Shown: one piece after another, positions 33,501-44,934 of the stretch
Layout of the letters: every line of letters begins with the position of its first letter
Position numbering within the stretch: the first letter of the stretch is position 1
NCBI GenBank assembly: GCA_013420905.1
Contig: JAAXNY010000013.1
Location: forward strand, 434,001-498,000
Reading direction: 5' to 3'
Source: Collybia mongolica
Lineage: Eukaryota; Basidiomycota; Agaricomycetes; Agaricales; Clitocybaceae
Length of the DNA: 64,000 nt
Notes under the pieces: generated by a model
Told to the model about the DNA's origin: nothing
The model's database searches: none
The model's input: the letters and a program-made list of their open reading frames with translations, nothing else
Program-made: the position numbers and the translations under genes

Positions 33501-34084
33501 TCGTGATTTTCACTGATGCCCAATTTGAGCGATCGGATTTCTTGGTCATGGCTTTCGTCGCCTCGATACACGTGGGTTGATCAACCAATCCTTGGCGGAT
33601 GGTCACCCCAATGGGTGCCTTATAAGACTCACTCTCGCGATTATGTAGCAGCTACCCCCACCCCTTCACACGACGGGGACGACCATTTGGCATTCTCTGG
33701 CTTGCCAGGACCCCATGGGAACGTCGCAGAGCATGCAAGGACAAAACCAAGGACGAAAACACCGACAGTTACACCCTTGACTCGCAAATCCGATAGTGAG
33801 TCTAATTGACGATCATCCAACATGGCGACAGCCATAACATGGCCACTCCATGGCCATGGCATTGTTCTCAATCAAGCTAATAAAGTGAAGCGCGATGGCC
33901 CGGCGCTTTGATACAGACGCTCCCTTTCATCGCTTTGACTACTGCTTTGGCCGTTCCACACATTGATCACCAGTGTTATTGTTCTTTTATAGTATTAAAG
34001 CCCGTGTCCAACCTTCAAGTGGCCTACAAGATCCATTCAGACGACGTTTCTTTCACAACTCGCCAACATAAATCCAGTCTCGAC
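33239..34084. other. HAD B 3' flank and upstream region of the next gene
   Basis: No coding feature is recognised. CATGGCCAC/CCATGGCC-rich sequence near 33825-33865 forms short inverted repeats. The rest is unremarkable. Confidence 0.45.
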
Positions 34085-35298
34085 ATGTCCAAGGATACAA
34101 AGCATACAACAATCCCCAAACAATGTTCACTCAAGGCCTACTTGGAGAACACTTGGCTACCTGCCTTCAAACGGCCAGGAGTTTCGCGCGCGCTGAAACA
34201 AATTTCGAGGGCACACCCTTGGCCGAAATACCCTGACCTTCAAAGGGATATTGGGACACGGCGGTTGGTTGAAGTCTTACGTATTGACCAATGGAGTTTC
34301 ATGCTGCTGGCTGAAGATTGTAGGTCCGGTTTTGTTCTCATATGGCCCCTGTACTCAATGGACTACTAGATATGAAGCATGTTTCTTCAACCTATATTGA
34401 AAACGAGTCGTTGGTCGAAGAAGAACACTCGCCGCGACTTCGTTTACCCAGTAGAGACATGGTCACCTATGAAAGTTCCGATTTAGAATTCTTATCCCAA
34501 ATAAGAAACGAAGACGACTTTATAACTCTCGTTCAAGATTATGTACTCGGAACAATCTCAGAGGCTATCCGACTTGTGGAGGGATTCTCGCTGAACCATT
34601 TCCTTACTGATGAATTGAAGTTCATTCCTTCGTCTCATTTGTGCCCGGCACACCACGCGCGATGGGACATCCTTGCTCTGGTAAGACAAGCTTTTCCTTT
34701 CTGTTGATCATGGCCAACTCACATGCGATGCACGAACAGCCAAAAAGTGACAGATATCTTGTCCCGTTTGCTGTTATATTTGTGCCTCCATGGGAGTTCG
34801 GAACTGAGGATTTCGCCGACTTCACCTCAGCGCAACGCGTACGTTACGACATATATTTTTTGAATCTTCATTGAATTCGTCAAATCAGTTCGAACACAAT
34901 GCTCTCGACACGCTCGATACAAGTACTAATACTACATCCGACAAACTCTGGGCAGTGGTAAGTTGTCCTCATACTTTTTATCTGCACGCACGACAACAAG
35001 CTAACCAGCGCATAGGTTCATGATAGTTGTCAAGGTCGGGGAAAGTACTTTGCCGTCACCAATTATACACGGTGGGCGTTCGGCGAGTTCAGCTCAAGTA
35101 AGTTCCTTGCGAGTTACCTCCATTCCCACTCATTGACGTCTATCAGACTGTGCTGTAGCTCGCATAACCGACTCATTTGAAGCCCCTATTCTTAACCTTG
35201 ACGGCACTCACGACGCTGTACCTTGGCTCGGTTTTAACGTCGTCGAGCTTCTGACCTTCTGGATTCATACTTCGCTTCAGCAGCGGCCGTCTCGATAA
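34085..35298 (+). CDS. Uncharacterised agaricomycete protein, 6 exons
   Basis: Exons 34085-34319, 34370-34680, 34740-34838, 34889-34957, 35016-35097 and 35147-35298 close to 315 aa. I do not recognise a named domain. The C-terminal third (LWAVVHDSCQ, GKYFAVTNYTRWAFGEFS, VVELLTFWIHTSL) follows a pattern I have seen in uncharacterised agaricomycete proteins: aromatic-rich strands with a conserved WAFG. The N-terminal part is charged, with SLKAYLENTWLPAFKRPG. There is no signal peptide or membrane span, so a cytosolic or nuclear protein is inferred. The chain of six phase-consistent introns argues strongly that this is a real gene. Confidence 0.7.
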
Positions 35299-35544
35299 CT
35301 TAATTGCTCAACACACAACAATATTCATAATGTAACTCTATGAGCAGCAATAATACTCGAAATATCACACATCACACAAGGATCTCGATGTGCATATAAT
35401 TCAGAGGGGCACGTCTGGGTATTTCAATGAATATGCCTTGATATTCGGCTTAGTCGAAACGGTCAATGACATTGGCAATTTATACCATATGATACAAGGC
35501 GGGGCGTAGAAGAAAACAAAATCAAGCCATGGTGGTAGAAGGGC

Positions 35545-37430
35545 TCAGTTGGGGCAGTTAGCATCGCTATAGAATGTCGCATCTCCTGGCCCAGCTTGTA
35601 TAGGGTTACAACTTTAGGAAGGGGATCGTCAGGAGCCCATAAACGAAATCATAAAAAATTTCCTACCCAGGAAGCTTCGTAAGTGTTCCATTGGTAGCCT
35701 CGTTGACCGCGGGAGCGATCTTGCATTGGTTGGCGACAGACGCGCTGACAACGGTAAGATATCTGCATGCTTCAGTTATTCCTGACCCCGTTTGGTCGTT
35801 GGGGTTGTCACATTGATCGATAGCATTTTGGAGAGCGCTGCAAGCGTCGGTCAAACACTCATCGTGATCATTGTATCCTAGTCAGCGTACTTAGTGTCCC
35901 ATCCGTTCTGGAAATCCCCGTGCCAGGAATATCCAGTTGGGTCGCTGTGGGTTATTCAAAGTTTTTAGGAAGAGTGTTTATGTAGGCCACTTGCCCAGTC
36001 GCTGGGGTATTGTGATAAGTAATTAACTAAGAAGTAGAGAAAATGGGGAATTTACCGTAGACGAACGGCCAAGCATCTGTACCAGGCCTCCACCTCGATG
36101 CGAATGCGTGAACATCCCAAGTGATCTTTATGAGATTTAAGCCTGGAACCTCGAAGATCAGGAAATTTATCGACTTGCCTCGTAGAATAGTTTCATGAGA
36201 GTAACAGGGTGAGTCGAGGGACAATTTCCGTTGTCGATTTGCGAGAGGTACGCGACGTGTGACATATGGTCGGCGGAGTCGACGTTCTGGAGGTGTGGTA
36301 TGTCAGTGCGAGCCATCCAGATAGAAGAGCGGTATGCGGCTAACCTTACCGTCCCAGCAAGCTGGCATATGAATACGTGCGTTTAATCCGGCCTGTAGAC
36401 CATTTTTCAATGTGATGAAAGTCGAAGACTGCGAGTTGAGACTAACCTCGCAATCCGTGTTGGGGAACCCATTTCCTATAAGGTAATTCTAGTTTACGTG
36501 TGATGGTACTTCGTATGGGCTTACCTTCATACCCTGGATAATTGGGATAACGAAGGCAAGCATAGAAGACAGCACGTTCACGGAGCTCCCCTTGAGAGCC
36601 CTCGAGGGGGGGATACCTTGAACATATGATGGGTATATACCGAATGCCTAGGCAAGCACACTCTTACTTCTTGGATCGCGCGCGGGGGTTCCCACTGATC
36701 ATTTTGAAGCCTGGCGGGAAAGCCTTAATACCAGCTCCACCATTCCTTGCGGCCGCATCTCCACGATTCTGGTAGTAGACCAATAGTCCTATTATTTGCG
36801 TGAGTTATTCAAGAAGCTTCAAGTAACAGCAAATTTTTGTGCATACCTCCGTTCGGGACGGCCTCGAAGAGTTTGGTCGTGGGGTCACGGAAGTAAAGCT
36901 TGGGGAACCCTGTCGTATACAAGGTCAGTGAGATTGCAGAAGGATATGTTATAACCTAAGATTACAATAGTTGGAGAGATCCTCAATCCTGATAGTCAGC
37001 CCGAAGCCAAGTACTCGAGTTTTGTGAAACATTTACCTGTTTTACCAAGCAGTTCGTACATTGCGACGCTCGCAGACTGTCATAGGTGGAGGTTCCTTTG
37101 AAATCTAGCTCAAGCTTATAAATACGAGTCATGTGCCCGATTGAAAGTTGTAGCACTGACTGCTCGCTCCGTGAACGGTCTAAAATTTGACTGTTATTAG
37201 AAACGATTCGAAGTGCACGAATAGTGTAGAACAGACATGGACGTGGTTTGATGGGGTCGAGTTTGGAGAAATGATAGGATCGATTCGCACTACATATCGT
37301 GGTTTGGCAGGACTTTAGAAGGCTGACCGAGGGAGCAAGTACCTTGAACGAGGGGAGCAGTGCAAGAAACCCGGAACCACGCATGCACCGTTCCAGAGTA
37401 CGCAAGAGCTAACAGAATAAATGAAAACAT
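35545..37430 (-). CDS. DUF1996 secreted protein, copy A, 16 exons with a 7-nt micro-exon
   Basis: Minus-strand exons: 37430-37343, 37289-37237, 37179-37161, 37104-37037, 36981-36966, 36909-36847, 36788-36668, 36616-36525, 36475-36447, 36392-36345, 36286-36179, 36125-36056, 36001-35995, 35944-35891, 35837-35667 and 35611-35545; 357 aa. A signal peptide (MFSFILLALAYSGTVHAWF) starts the protein. DUF1996 hallmarks follow: RIDPIISPNSTPSNHVHTVH, the CTNC pair, LSNYW, GLLVYYQNRG, AFPPGFKMISG, MPACWDG, DHMSHVAYLSQID, DPTGYSWHGDFQNGWD, and the C-terminal CKIAPAVNE and CNPIQAGPGDATFYS. Two introns use GC donors (36178-36177 and 35994-35993). Extracellular location is predicted; biochemical function of DUF1996 is not established. 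Confidence 0.9.
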
Positions 37431-38689
37431 CTCGGTGGGTTGCACGAAGACAAATGTCGGAAAAGATGGACCTTTTATACACTCAGGAGGTATCATATAT
37501 CACATAATAACCCAAAACGCGCAGGGGCTCACCTCACTGAATTCGGGCACCGGACACCAGAGTCAGCTCAGCCTGCAGAATCTTCAGATGACCCGTCGAA
37601 ATCAATAACAGTGCATAAAGAAAGGGAGGTGATCTCTGGGATAAGTAAGAGAAGTAGACAATCTCTCTCTGCCAATTTTGTGTATGATTGCGATGGATTC
37701 AATAGGAATTAGTGTCTTCCCCGTGTGATCCGCGTAAACTTGTGTTTCTTGAGCACCCGGCACCTCAATCATGAGACCCAGAATACCATGGTACCTCGAG
37801 CTCGTGGTCAAACAAACGATGATGCTTCGTGGAACATTTGGGGATACCGAGAGTTGATAAGTGATTGGACGTTTTGTCGGAAATGTCTGTCGTAGCTTTC
37901 GGGCCCGGGATATGTCATTACCTCTATACAGTCAGCGATAGTAGAAGAAACATTCACACAGCCAGCTGTTTCCAGGGGGGAGGGAGAAACAGTAATTGTA
38001 TACTTGAATACCGTGGCGAGATCCTGTAAGTAAACGTGAACCCTCGACCCGCACGTTGGGTCCGCCGGAGGACATTCTTGTCGTTGGAATCATACCATAC
38101 TCCCGGCTGTCGGTCACAGGTGGACTTGTTCCATTGACAGACATATAAGATAGGGTTTGAGTCTGTCGAACACGCGAGCGCCACCAAGGATGTACAATTT
38201 CTCTATTTAGCTTTATTTGCCTTTTAGTGGTGGCGGTCGACTCGGCAGAATATCATCTCTACTACTTACTCACTACTAGTATATGCCCCAAACTCTTAAA
38301 AAAGGCCCTCCTCACATACCGTGCGGTTCGACGCCCACAAAAATGAATTTATGTTGTTCACATCTCGCTACAACTACGGTGGCACCGCAGATTGAACGGA
38401 CGGTATCGGAGCGCTCGACACGATTGTATTGGTGTACGACGTACCGGGTACATGAGGTCCGCTTTGAAGGGCAGCCGTTATCCAGTGCGTGCTCTGTGGC
38501 CAAGATGACTTTATCAAAAAGAGCCCATCCTGAATTTCTCAATGAAAATTCCCACCACCCCGTCAAGTTACGGCCGACCATCAAGATCTAGCGCTACTGT
38601 TTACTGTCCGTGTTCTGACGTGAATCGAGGGAAGTTTTATGACAATAATCAGGACGCAATAAGGTCACGAAGGATGACTCCTGAGTTTT
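37431..38689. other. Upstream region of DUF1996 copy A
   Basis: Divergent intergenic DNA between DUF1996 copy A and the stomatin-like pseudogene. Parts resemble 42267-42800 (for example ACATTTGGGGAT and the GATAAG block after it), so it belongs to the duplicated pair. No gene is recognised. Confidence 0.5.
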
Positions 38690-39545
38690 ACTATCCTGGT
38701 CTTCCTGGAAAAGTGCGTCAAGGCTGATGATAGTCGTCTGCGCGTCGTTTCTATCTCAGCCCCGAATGGAACTTCATCCACAACTATCAGTATGCCAAGC
38801 GTTGATATAGGGAGTCTCCGATATCAACTTCCAATGTAGCCCCACACATTGCTGCATCCAGCGCGTTATTATCACCTGACAGAATTAACCTACCGACAGC
38901 TCCTCGGATATACTTATGACAATGTGAGCTCGACCATATGTATCATATCATGATTCTTAGATTCGATGACCTCTCTTCAGGTACTGTATGTCACTACTCT
39001 TTTGCGTTGTCAAAGGGAACAAGGTTAGTTTTAGCCTTCGGTACCTATCCGATCCCTCGGTTCGTGACGTTCAAATCAACACTCAGAACATTGGAATATC
39101 AGCTGTCCGCAGTGTCCGGCAGTTCTTCGCACGACCATGTACGTCATCCTGCTTTAACATGCAAGCTATGCGTCTTCATTGATTTGCCGTCTGTAGCTCA
39201 TCGGCGGCCGCAATGAACTCGACGGATAATTAGGCCCATCGTGGTAGTTATCTTCTTTCAAATCAATCCAGTTTGACCACCTGCTCGCATCTGATATCCA
39301 CAGAATTGGGGTGTGGAGCATTGGAGATTCGAGATTATAACCTTCCGAACGCGAATCGTGAGGGACATCCGTTCCGAACGCGACCTTTGACCATCGCGTC
39401 AATCAGTGCATTTAGTGCCAACTAGAGTCCCGAATGGAGGCCGAGAGGAACATATGGGACAGCTCGGAGTCAGCTCCTGCACAAATTGGCGTCGCTGGGC
39501 GCCGAAAGCAACGTGTGACCATGGAGAATGAATGTCGCATCTATA
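38690..39545 (+). pseudogene. Stomatin-like (SPFH) protein pseudogene
   Basis: The stretch aligns with the intact gene at 43213-44779: GGGAGTCTCCGATATCAACT (exon 2 end), CTCGGATATACTTATGAC (exon 3), GACGTTCAAATCAACAC (exon 5), a degraded NWGVE exon near 39310, and ATGGAGGCCGAGAGGAAC near 39434 (exon 8). Exon 1 with the targeting peptide is not recognisable and nothing matches exons 9-10. Frames shift repeatedly and stops are frequent. It is a decayed partner of DUF1996 copy A. Confidence 0.82.
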
Positions 39546-40368
39546 CGGCCCCGCACAACCGAACATTCGCTGAAGGGATAACTATACTCCTGTCATACAC
39601 TGACAACACGCTATCATGCTGGTGGACACTGGAACAACGATACACACTTATGTCTTAGTTTCACAATGTGGTCCCCCGGCCTGCAGGGGCCCACTGATGC
39701 ATGCTGCCCCGCTCACCTGGACACACCCTATCCCAGTATTGATCCGCGAACGTGGGGGTTCCCTTCTGAGTGGCGGAGCCCTCGCCGTGCCATTACTCAC
39801 TATGTTGGATGTGCGGTTACGGATATGACAATTACAGCGGATACCCCCGAAACTTGTTGTTCATGGAACGAAAAAAACATCCGTATCTAGCCAATCAATA
39901 TTGTAGTTCTTGTTTGCAGAGGGCCATGCCAGGTATACGCAACGCTACACTTTTCGAACTCGGGCCCGTACCCGCTCTTTTCTAAAGCTAATGCCTTATG
40001 GCATCGCGAAATCTTCTTCAGTGCTGTGTGATCATGATGGGCCTTTTTGATCATTCCCCGAAACTATGAATTTCCCCCCCGTGTGCGAGTCTGCTTACCA
40101 TCGTATTCCCCCGAATTTATATTCTTCGGTATCAAACCGTTGCTTGGCTTATTCACCGTGCCACGGGCTAGGAGTGATAGCTGGAGTAATTTCGAAAGCA
40201 GTGACATTCGGAAAGATAGTGGGGACTGCACTAGGGATGGATGGTCAGAAGCTTAGCCATCAAACAGACGTAGATGGATTGTATTGGCAATTTACAACAT
40301 ATAATACAATGGGACGTCTGTATACTATGGCTGTCAGGGAATACCGGTCGAAGGGACCCAGAAGGGGC
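39546..40368. other. Spacer between the two DUF1996/stomatin-like units
   Basis: Short open frames on the plus strand have no recognisable family. The last 100-150 bases are the 3' flank of DUF1996 copy B. Nothing else is seen. Confidence 0.4.
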
Positions 40369-42266
40369 TCAAATGGGGCAGTTAGAGTCGCTATAGAAAG
40401 TCGCATCTCCTGGCCCAGGTTGCAGAGGGTTGCAACTTCAAGCAAGAGGTCTTCAGGAAAACCAGCAAGAGAAGGATGGAAAAATCAGCGTACCCAGGAA
40501 GCCTCGAAAGTGTTCCATTGATGGCCTCGTTGACCACGGGAGGGATCTTGCATTGGTTGGCGACAGACGCGCTCAGTACAGTGAGATACCGGCATGCTTC
40601 GGTAACGCCCGACCCTGTTTGGTCATTGGGGTTGTCGCATTGATCGATAGCATTCTGGAGGGCGCTGTAAGCATTGGTCAGTTATATATCCTGATCGTTG
40701 ACGTTATAATTGGCGTACGTGGTGTCCCATCCGTTCTGGAAATCTCCGTGCCAGGAGTATCCAGTCGGGTCGCTATATAGTGATACGAAAGCTTAGTGTT
40801 TAAGTAGGGTGCTGAGGGAAAACCACTTGCCCAGTCGCTGTGGTATTACAGTCAGTAATTGAGTCATTGACCAAAAAAAAGGGGGATACCGTAGACGAAT
40901 GGCCAGGCGTCGCTTGCAGGGTTCCATCTCGACGCGAATGCGTGAACGTCCCAAGTGATCTGATTCGAAATTTGAGTAGGGAAGTTTCTGTAACATAAGC
41001 TTCCCCACCTCATAAAACAGTTTCATGAGAGGAACAGGGTGAGTTGAGGGGCACTTTCCATTGTCCAGATCAGAAAGGTATGCGACGTGCGACATATGGT
41101 CAGCGGAATCGACATTCTGTAAGTGGGTGTGTAAGCGGGAGTCACCGAAGTAGAGGAACGTTACGACTGACCTTGCCGTCCCAGCAAGCTGGCATATGAA
41201 TGCGTGCGTTTAATCCCGCCTGATATCGATTTTTAATGATTATTTCAGTTGGGGATTGTAATCATAAATCCACCTCGCAATCCGTGTTGGGGAACCCGTT
41301 CCCTGAAAGAAAAAAATTTAGTTGACGTGTGATGATGTATGATATATTGTTTGAGCTCACCATTATATCCTGCACTGTTCGGATAACGAAGGCAAGCGTA
41401 CTCAACAGCACGTTCGCGGAGTTCTCCTTGAGACCCTTCAAGGCGAGGGTACCTTGCACAAATGAATGAGAATCGGCTGGAAAGAATCCGGGGAAATCCA
41501 CTCTCACTTCTTGGATCGCGCTCGAGGGTTTCCACTGATCATTTTGAAGCCAGGTGGGAAAGCCTTGAGACCGGATCCACCATTCCTCACATCTCCGTCT
41601 CCGCGATTCTGGTAGTATATCAATAACCCTGTTTTATCCGTGTGGGTTAGTGAGAACGGCGGTGGAACCATTCTATGTACCTCCGTTCCCGACGGGCTCA
41701 AAAAGTTTGGTCTTAGGGTCATGGAAATACAGTTTTGGGAACCCTAAAGTACCAAAGATTAGAAAGTAACGAGAGGGTGTACGACCTGACTTTACAATAG
41801 TTGGAGAGATCCTGGATATTGCTAATCAACTCCAAATTCAAAGCCGAGGAGTATTTCGCGAAGTATTCACCTGTGCGACTTCGCAATTTGTGCAATTCGA
41901 AGCTCGTAAACTGTCGTAGGTTGATGTGCCCTTAAAATCTTGTTTAAAGTCGTAAACACACGTTATATATCCAAGCGGAAGGTGTAGTACTCACTGCTTC
42001 CTCCGTGAACGGTCTGAAGAAGCAACGCTATCAGACATGACTACATGCACAAGAACAAAACTGGACAGACATGGACATGGTTTGAGGGGGTTAGCGTTGG
42101 GGAGATGATAGGATCCACGCGCACTACAAGGTATGGATCGACAAATATCAAATGTCATACATATAAGATAATGAATACCTTGGACAAGGGGATCAGTGCA
42201 AGCAACCCGGAACCATGCATACACTGTTCCAGAGTATGCAAGAGCTAACAGAAGAGGGGAAAACAT
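40369..42266 (-). CDS. DUF1996 secreted protein, copy B, 16 exons
   Basis: ATG at 42266 (signal peptide MFSPLLLALAYSGTVYAWF), stop at 40369; exon pattern and phases equal those of copy A and give 357 aa. The same motifs occur: PSNHVHTVHGG, TYDSLRASNCTNC, GLLIYYQNRGD, AFPPGFKMISG, MPACWDGK, DHMSHVAYLSDLD, DPTGYSWHGDFQNGWD and CKIPPVVNEAINGTL. The 7-nt micro-exon is at 40837-40831 and is followed by a GC donor (40830-40829), as in copy A; the intron after exon 11 has a normal GT here, whereas copy A has GC. What first looks like a stop codon at about 40690 lies inside a 54-nt intron (donor GTACGC, acceptor TTACAG). No lesion was found. Secretion is predicted; role unknown. Confidence 0.88.
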
Positions 42267-43212
42267 TTCGGTAGGTTGCACGAGGATGTATGTCAAGATA
42301 CCGTCCTTTTATATGATGGAACCCTATATCACCGAAGAACACAAGCTTAATACATCAGACGGGTAAATGGCGAAGGCGACTCACCTCGTTGTAACCAGGT
42401 GCCAGGCGCCACAATTAGCCCATTTTTGTAAGATCTGAATGTGACCTGTGATCAAACGAACTCTGGGATGTACGGAAAGGACGGGTGATGGCTTGGATGA
42501 GTAAAAAAAATTTCAATGGATCTTCCTTTCTCTCCTAGGTAGAATTAAGAAATACTTGAAGATGCTTACTATCGTGCCGTATGATTCGTTGGCACTTAGC
42601 ACGTTTCGATCATGAGGCGCACGGCACCATGCATTGTCCTCGGGCTCATGTTCAAATAGGCGCCAATGGACATTTGGGGATGCCGAGAAATGATAAGAGG
42701 TTCATTCATCGGCTGCGTCTCTTATGGCTTTCAAGTCCGGAAGATATTGGCATTTACGATAACCCATTGATAATAAAAACTTCTAGAAATAGTCCCATTG
42801 GACCTGGCGATGAAAAGCATTGAATTTTCATGATGATTGCAAGGTCATGGATATATATAGATCCATGCACTGTTCTTTCTGTGACTGTTTTTTAATTATT
42901 GGAATTTAAACGTACCCTCCGCCTCACCAGCCAGGTGGAAAGTCATAAAGAATGATACAAGCCGGCGAACCAGTAGTGGGAGGTGGCAGGTACAAGGACA
43001 AAAGCCCGAAGTCCGACAGGTCGGGCTTAGCCTTTTCTGTTTGTCCTTGTTTTCTTTTCGCAAACTGTCGGCAGGACGCTGGACGTGAACTGACGCGTGT
43101 ATCCGGCACATCTACAAGACCCGTTATTAAACATTATACAGCCACCCCTTCAAGCCTCAATATAAGGCATAGCATTCTCCCCCGAAGTCTCACTTCACTC
43201 TTATTTTCCTCA
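42267..43212. promoter_or_regulatory. Divergent promoter region, DUF1996 B / stomatin-like protein
   Basis: About 950 bp between two start codons pointing outward. A GC-rich block with inverted repeat CCCGAAGTCCGACAGGTCGGGC lies near 43007-43028. No TATA box is certain. Confidence 0.4.
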
Positions 43213-44779
43213 ATGAGCTTTTCCGCCGCCCTGACAAGTCGAGGTCGTCTCTTGACATCAACGCCATCAAGAACGCTGCTCTCCAATCCCCGTGTCTCAA
43301 CGCCTGTGCCCCGGAGAAACTTCGTGACGATAATACAACAGGGCCACGAGGGATGGCGTCTGAGGTATACTTTCCGGGCCTTCATACTAGAAAGTACATC
43401 AAGGCCTAATAATAGTTTCATAGCTTCGGTCGAAACCCGGTGCGCCTCAGCCCCGGTCTGAATATCAAAATTCCTGGTTATCACACCGTGCTCGATGTTG
43501 ATCTGAGGGAGTCTTCGATATCAATTCCAAATGTAAGGTAACTCATCGTTGTCCCTACTTCAACAATATCAGCTGACGGATTTATTCCACCGACAGCTTC
43601 CCGGATATACTTCTGACAATGTGAGCTTGATCATATGTATGATATTGTAGTTCTCAAGTACGTCGATTTTTCTAGGTACCGGTGACGTGCTCTGGGTCAT
43701 TGTTCTACCGTATCGTCGACGGATACAAGGTTATTTTAGGCTTTCATCCATGTGTGTGTTGGTTCTCTGATACATTTCTACAAACAGGCATGTTTTAGTG
43801 TTAGTGATGTTCAAGCCAATATCAAGAACACTGGAATGTCGGCTGCACGCTCCGTCCTCGGCAGTTTTTCGTATGACCAAGTATATTAGTCCGTCTAAAC
43901 ACGCAAGCTATGAGAATTCATTGAATGCTGTCGGCAGGTGATCAGTGATCGCAATGAACTCAACAAACGATTAGCAACAGTGATAGGAAGCAGCATCACA
44001 GTAATTATCTTTAATTCAATTTTGTCCGACTACCTGCAACATCTGATATCACTTTTAGAATTGGGGTGTGGAGTGCGCAAGATTTGAGATTCAAACTTTC
44101 CAACCGGCGAATCGCGAGGTGGAGGTGAGTCCGTTTGGACACAACGTCTGACCATCACATTCATCGGTACTTGTAGCGCCAATTAGAGCTCCAAATGGAG
44201 GCCGAAAGGAACAGGCGAAAGCAGCTTCTCGATACACAGGCGCAAATCAACATTGCTGAAGGTCAAAAACAACGCGTGATATTGGAGAGCGAGGGCCATG
44301 TGAGTTGATGCGACACAAAATCGCGAATAGGAGGCATCTGACACATTGTACAAAGCTCGAAGCCAAGTCGAACGAGGCAGATGCGCGGTACAAGACTGTA
44401 TTCCGCGAAGCTGAGGCGCGGTCAGCTGGCTTGAAGTGTTCTTCTCGTGTCATAATACTAACGATCGCTGTTTAGACAACAACAAGCCCTCATGGAAGCG
44501 TCCGCACTCGCCCAGCAGGTTGAACATATAGCCCAGTCAATCGCCAAGGATAAGAATGAAGTACAACCCGGGGACAGGCAGCGGGCACTCAATACCCTAA
44601 TCGAACTCCGGAGATTGGAACAATTGAAAGCCATTGCGGGAAGCAATAGTAATTCTACCTATTTTTTCGGCGACAAGGCGGCACTAGGTCAAGCAAGCGA
44701 TGCCTATAACGTAGACTACGCCGAACATGTCAAAGGTGGGTTAGGCACTCGGGCAGGCCGGGTAGAAGGAGCTTTGTAA
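43213..44779 (+). CDS. Mitochondrial stomatin-like protein (SPFH domain, SLP-2 type), 10 exons
   Basis: Exons 43213-43364, 43424-43532, 43597-43620, 43676-43729, 43788-43880, 43938-44000, 44059-44124, 44177-44299, 44356-44420 and 44476-44779 give 350 aa. The first 40 residues are rich in Arg, Ser and Thr without acids (SFSAALTSRGRLLTSTPSRT), a mitochondrial presequence. The SPFH core follows: VDLRESSISIPN, DNVPVTCSGSLFYRIVDGYK, AARSVLGSFSYDQVISDRNE, NWGVECARFEIQTFQPANRE, then a coiled-coil segment MEAERNRRKQLLDTQAQINI. Family members scaffold cardiolipin-rich inner-membrane domains and stabilise respiratory complexes and proteases. The C-terminal 100 residues are variable. It faces the AsaB-like gene tail to tail (155 bp). 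Confidence 0.92.
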
Positions 44780-44934
44780 AGCTTCAAGTCTTTGTGTGAC
44801 TATTTTGTTGTATTGTAGGATACCCAATTGTCAATACCCCCACTCCTCGAGATTGCTCAAAAATCAAAGCATTACAGTTGCAAGTAAATTAGTAATAACT
44901 CCATAAAAATACCGAAAGAGGGGGAAATGGTCGC

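Larger units (their letters stand above)
35545..39545. repeat. Segmental duplication unit: DUF1996 A + stomatin-like pseudogene
   Basis: Gene order and orientation (DUF1996 minus, stomatin-like plus, diverging) repeat at 40369-44779. Coding parts and pieces of the spacer are similar. Confidence 0.75.

Noticed and set aside
35840..35895. Apparent stop/frameshift in DUF1996 copy A (and a stop at about 40690 in copy B), suggesting pseudogenes
   Set aside because: Both positions fall inside a 53/54-nt intron with a GTACGC donor and a TGCAG/TACAG acceptor; splicing restores the frame in both copies.
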